Origin: BOG-1155 sp963733345
GTDB lineage: Bacteria; Desulfobacterota; Syntrophorhabdia; Syntrophorhabdales; WCHB1-27
Reading direction: 5' to 3'
Assembly (NCBI GenBank): GCA_963733345.1
Contig: CAVTDX010000079.1
Coordinates: 22,034 to 86,033 of the forward strand
DNA length: 64,000 nucleotides
A model generated the notes under the pieces. That model ran no database searches. It was not told where the DNA came from and saw only the letters and a program-made list of their open reading frames with translations. The position numbers and the translations under genes were made by a program. Shown piece after piece: positions 61,267 through 64,000 of the stretch (its first letter is position 1; each line of letters begins with the position of its first letter).

Positions 61267-62342
61267 CTATCCTCCGAGATTGCCGTAATCGACCCCCAGC
61301 GAGTAATTCGAGGGGTCCAGGCTGCGCCGCCGTAATTGACCCGTTCGCGGAGTTGCCGCCGAACAGGCTGTTCAGCCAGCCGCCGTACCCGCTCTGCGAC
61401 TGCAGCGACGCCAGCAGCGTGTTTATTCCGCTGTTGTAGGCATTGCTCGCCCCGATCTGACCCGCGCCCAAGGCGTTCGCTCCGCTTACCCCATAGTTTC
61501 CCATATTGCTCACAGCCGCCTGCCCGGTGTTCGCCAGGCTGTTCGCTGCCGTCTGGCCCGTGCCGCTCATCGCGGCGAGCATGTTGTAGGGCATGGTGTA
61601 CTGCGAATTCAGGTTCTGGCCATAGGTCGAGAGGGCCTGGTTGTAATACTGGTTCTGTAAAGCGCCCACGTCCTCCTGATTGAGGGCGGACGCCATGTTG
61701 CCGGACCCGTAGTTGCCCGCCGCCGCGTTCTGCGATGCAATCAGCTTATTGGCCCAGTTGGCAGCGTTCTGGAGGTTCGGGTCCGTCGCGGCGTTATATG
61801 AAAAAGCCGGTGGGTTCGCCAGCCCTCCTGCCGTCCCGGTAGGCGTGAAACTTGGCGTCGATGCGGCCGGGGTCCCGGTTGCCCCCCGCCGGCGCTTGCG
61901 TCCATCCCTGCGCGGCCATCTGGCCGGCAGACAGGGGCACGGAAATGTTGGAGGCCCCCCCGTAGGAGTTGATGGTCTCCGTACCCATTGGAGGCGTCGA
62001 GGAGTACTGCCCGGTCCGGCTGTCGTAGTACGTCGGGGTCCCGCTGCCGCTCGCCAGGGTGTTGACCGGGGTTGAAACCGGCGCGTTTGCCGGGGCCGAG
62101 GTCCCCGTGACAGGCAGCCCCATGCGGTAATCCAGCTCGGATAGCGCGTTCTGCCCGGACGTAAGCCACGGCTGCATGTTGGCTTGCTGTTGCAGCCATT
62201 CCTGGTACTGAAGCTGTGCCGCCTGTTGATTGGCGGCTGCTGCGGTCGACGCCGCCGATTCCTGGGCGTTGGCCGACTCGGACGCCCCAAAGAGGCCGAG
62301 GCCCCCCGAAATTGCGCCGCCTATTAGTGCTCCTGCTCCCAT
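61267..62342 (-). CDS. Phage-like small-residue-rich virion protein (two frameshifts)
   Basis: About 358 residues restored. Starts MGAGALIGGAISGGLGLFGA after AAGGAG, a membrane-active Gly-rich N terminus typical of DNA-ejection or tail-assembly proteins. Ala/Gln-rich repeats follow. Adding a base in the C run 61882-61887 links APAGG to ATGTPAASTPSFTPTG. A second shift between about 61310 and 61345 restores DPSNYSLGVDYGNLGG and a stop at 61267 before the next ribosome binding site. The body (ALNQEDVGALQNQYYNQALS, QTAANSLANTGQAAVSN) is repetitive. Confidence 0.6.
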
Positions 62343-62343
62343 G

Positions 62344-62889
62344 TCATTCTCCTTTATGGTTGGGGGGACATTCCTCGCTTTTGAGGTGTGTGCCCCTTCT
62401 AATTTTATAGATCGGCTCGGTTCCATTGGGACCGTCGGGCAATATTTTTACAAAATAGCGTCCGAAGTCCTGATAGTGCATCCCCTCGAAGAGGCGATAA
62501 ACCCCGTTGTGCATGCCGCCGTGCGTCACGAAAAGCTGCGCCCCTGCCTTCTCCGCCGCCCTTTCCGCCAACCGCACGAGACGCATGCCCTCGGCGCCCT
62601 TCCGATAATCCGGATGCAGGAAAAGCAGAGGGACGGTTCCCTGAATGCAGGCATAGTGCGCATGAGGGCCGAGAACCACGACGCAGAAAGCCTTGACCTG
62701 CCCCCGCTCGTTCCGGCCTACGGTCACACGCAGCCTTCCTGCATCTTCCAACCCTTTGTAGAGCTTCCAATCAGGATCGGCGGGAAAGCCATGAAAAGGC
62801 GCCGCTACGTTGGACATGTAAAGGTCGGACATTAAGGACATCTCTTCGATTAGACGCTCGTCAAGGCGTTCGATCCGGTAATTCAGCAT
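62344..62889 (-). CDS. GNAT-family N-acetyltransferase in phage block
   Basis: 181 residues. GNAT fold: VTVGRNERGQVKAFCVVVLG strands, then PLLFLHPDYRKGAEGMRLVR, which holds the acetyl-CoA-binding loop (RKGAEGM), and AGAQLFVTHGGMHNGVYRLF. Its substrate is unknown. Its start overlaps the stop of the small preceding gene (TGATG), and its stop lies within the ribosome binding region of the next, so it is embedded in the virion operon. Confidence 0.75.
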   Translation of the reverse strand: MLNYRIERLDERLIEEMSLMSDLYMSNVAAPFHGFPADPDWKLYKGLEDAGRLRVTVGRNERGQVKAFCVVVLGPHAHYACIQGTVPLLFLHPDYRKGAEGMRLVRLAERAAEKAGAQLFVTHGGMHNGVYRLFEGMHYQDFGRYFVKILPDGPNGTEPIYKIRRGTHLKSEECPPNHKGE

Positions 62890-63113
62890 CAGTGCACCAC
62901 GCAGACAGTATCGGGGTCGCTGCCTGTCCGGTAAAAGTTCCCCGCTACAAGCCCCCCGGCTATTGCCGCCGCATTGTTCGCGTAGACCGGCAGCGTAGTC
63001 GATGTCCCGAGCTTTGCCAAAACGCCATTGATGGCCGTCACGATCTTCGTGAACCACTCCATGACCGGCAGGCCGTTCCAGTCCTTTTGTGGAAAAGGGA
63101 AGTTGCCTATCAT
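62889..63113 (-). CDS. Small phage-like protein
   Basis: 74 residues, MIGNFPFPQKDWNGLPVMEW start. Overlaps the upstream gene (ATGA) and the acetyltransferase (TGATG). No family recognised; size and context suggest a minor tail or fibre-accessory protein. Confidence 0.6.
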   Translation of the reverse strand: MIGNFPFPQKDWNGLPVMEWFTKIVTAINGVLAKLGTSTTLPVYANNAAAIAGGLVAGNFYRTGSDPDTVCVVH

Positions 63114-64000
63114 AGTTCAAACCCCGAAACCCAAACGCTTATTGACCCGGAGGAACCACTCACCCAATAGTAAAGAGCCTGTGACACAACAGGAAGCCAA
63201 AACGGGATAGTGGCGCTTCCCACTGCTTCCACCGTTCCTAATCCGCTTGTCCCGCTTGCCCAAGGGGCCAAATACGACGTATAGCTGCTTGGAGCGCTGA
63301 AATAACCCCATGCGGCGATTGCAGTAGTCGGCACTGCGGCAGACATTACCACCGCGGTGGCAGTTGTGGGGTTTTGGGCGGTGACAACCTCTGTTGGAGC
63401 AATCGAAACTCTATTGGCTTGTTGATTAATAGTTATGAAAGTCCCACCCGAATTGACGTAGATTGCTCCGATGAGCTTGCTGAAGATGTAGCCTGACGGA
63501 AGCGTAGGCGATGTCCCGGATGCGGAGAGAAGGCCGCCGATTGTCGTCCCGTTTGAGATCATGTATAGGTAGTACCAGGTGTTGTTTGCCTTGGCGCCGG
63601 TATCGAGACCATTCACCGCCCCGACTACGGTTATATCGACCGTGAAGGACGCGAGAGGCGTTGCGACGCTGAGTTGATATGTTGGATGGGCCGGCGCGTT
63701 GCAGACCACGATGCCATGCAATGCGGTGTCCATTAAGGCGAAAGGGTTGGAAAGACCTGTTGCTGTTGCAGCCGTGGCTGCGGCGATGTTTGTTGGCAAC
63801 GCATTGCTGCTCGCCGTAATTATGCCCGTCGAAATGGCTGACAAGCTCGAATCGAGCTGCCCGGAATCCCACGTTACCGTGACGGTCGTAGCGAGGGGAC
63901 TGCCGCCGGATGAGGACGCTGTGATAGTCCCGGTAATAGCTCCCGCTGAGACGATAGCCTGAACGCGACTGTTGACCTGAAATACACTGGTTTGGTTTCC
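63110..64000 (-). CDS. Partial phage tail/fibre-like protein, runs off the window
   Basis: At least 297 codons, open to the window edge, so the true start lies beyond. Ser/Thr/Ala/Gly-rich, beta-strand-like (ATTVTVTWDSGQLDSS, FTVDITVVGAVNGLDTGAKA, WYYLYMISNGTTIGGLLSA) ending SGSSGSISVWVSGFEL, as in tail-fibre or receptor-binding proteins. A TTG at 63844 could start a shorter form but the frame is open upstream. Confidence 0.65.
   Translation of the reverse strand, partial: GNQTSVFQVNSRVQAIVSAGAITGTITASSSGGSPLATTVTVTWDSGQLDSSLSAISTGIITASSNALPTNIAAATAATATGLSNPFALMDTALHGIVVCNAPAHPTYQLSVATPLASFTVDITVVGAVNGLDTGAKANNTWYYLYMISNGTTIGGLLSASGTSPTLPSGYIFSKLIGAIYVNSGGTFITINQQANRVSIAPTEVVTAQNPTTATAVVMSAAVPTTAIAAWGYFSAPSSYTSYLAPWASGTSGLGTVEAVGSATIPFWLPVVSQALYYWVSGSSGSISVWVSGFEL

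Noticed and set aside
60395..62290. 631-codon single minus-strand frame
   Set aside because: It joins two genes by a frameshift near 61330; an internal stop in the correct frame plus a GGAGG-ATG at 61258 show two separate genes.
58433..64000. tRNA attachment site at the phage block edge
   Set aside because: No tRNA-like sequence or direct repeat was seen next to the NUDIX gene.

Overview
The window is a GC-rich (roughly 60%) bacterial chromosome segment. Gene content and order best fit a Gram-negative anaerobe of the former Deltaproteobacteria (Desulfobacterota, perhaps a Syntrophorhabdus-like lineage): TonB/ExbBD with an outer-membrane receptor, a LapA/LapB-like protein, DksA-type and RpoH regulators, the order rplU-rpmA-obgE-proB-proA-nadD-rsfS, and rpsU-yqeY-mutS2-dnaG-rpoD. 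The taxonomic call is inference from gene content.

Layout. 0.08-0.94 kb: a class II aldolase of visibly lower GC. 1.3-15.3 kb: a metal or oxyanion uptake island, all on the minus strand. It holds two FecBCD-type ABC importers, a TonB-dependent receptor, TonB/ExbB/ExbD, a sulfite-oxidase-fold periplasmic protein with one CXXCH, an FmdE-family protein, a DUF364 chelation-type protein and a methyltransferase. Two promoters in it (ahead of the first binding protein and ahead of the receptor) are overlapped by near-identical 24-bp inverted repeats that look like ModE operators; a third promoter has the same spacing. This suggests TonB-dependent molybdate/tungstate (or Mo/W-chelate) uptake under Mo/W control. 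15.6-17.9 kb: a fusion of an L,D-transpeptidase domain to a MurC/Mpl-type ligase, and a small zinc ribbon. 18.2-30.9 kb: a long plus-strand housekeeping run (ribosomal proteins, Obg, proline synthesis, NadD, RsfS, DksA-like, a LapA-LapB fusion, ApgM, ComF, AsmA-like, DUF2520). 31-36.6 kb: phenylacetate-CoA-ligase-like enzyme, two aminotransferases, alanine dehydrogenase. 36.7-43 kb: the macromolecular synthesis operon. 43.4-58.4 kb: Pcm, ProC, Smr, NudC, cytochrome b5-like, methyltransferase, RpoH, radical SAM, purine/uracil permease, DnaJ-like, YbaK, a secreted unknown, DegP/HtrA, a chagasin-like inhibitor, NUDIX. 58.4-64 kb: tightly overlapping minus-strand genes that look like the structural end of a prophage, with a GNAT acetyltransferase and an ATP-grasp enzyme, continuing past the window.

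Sequence quality matters. At least eleven genes are broken by single-base shifts, mostly in runs of C, G or A/T (receptor, second permease, second binding protein, nadD, AsmA-like, aspartate aminotransferase, bS21, cytochrome b5-like, chagasin-like, one phage gene), and degP carries an in-frame TAG. Several are normally essential, so most are probably sequencing indels. Coordinates here describe the restored genes.
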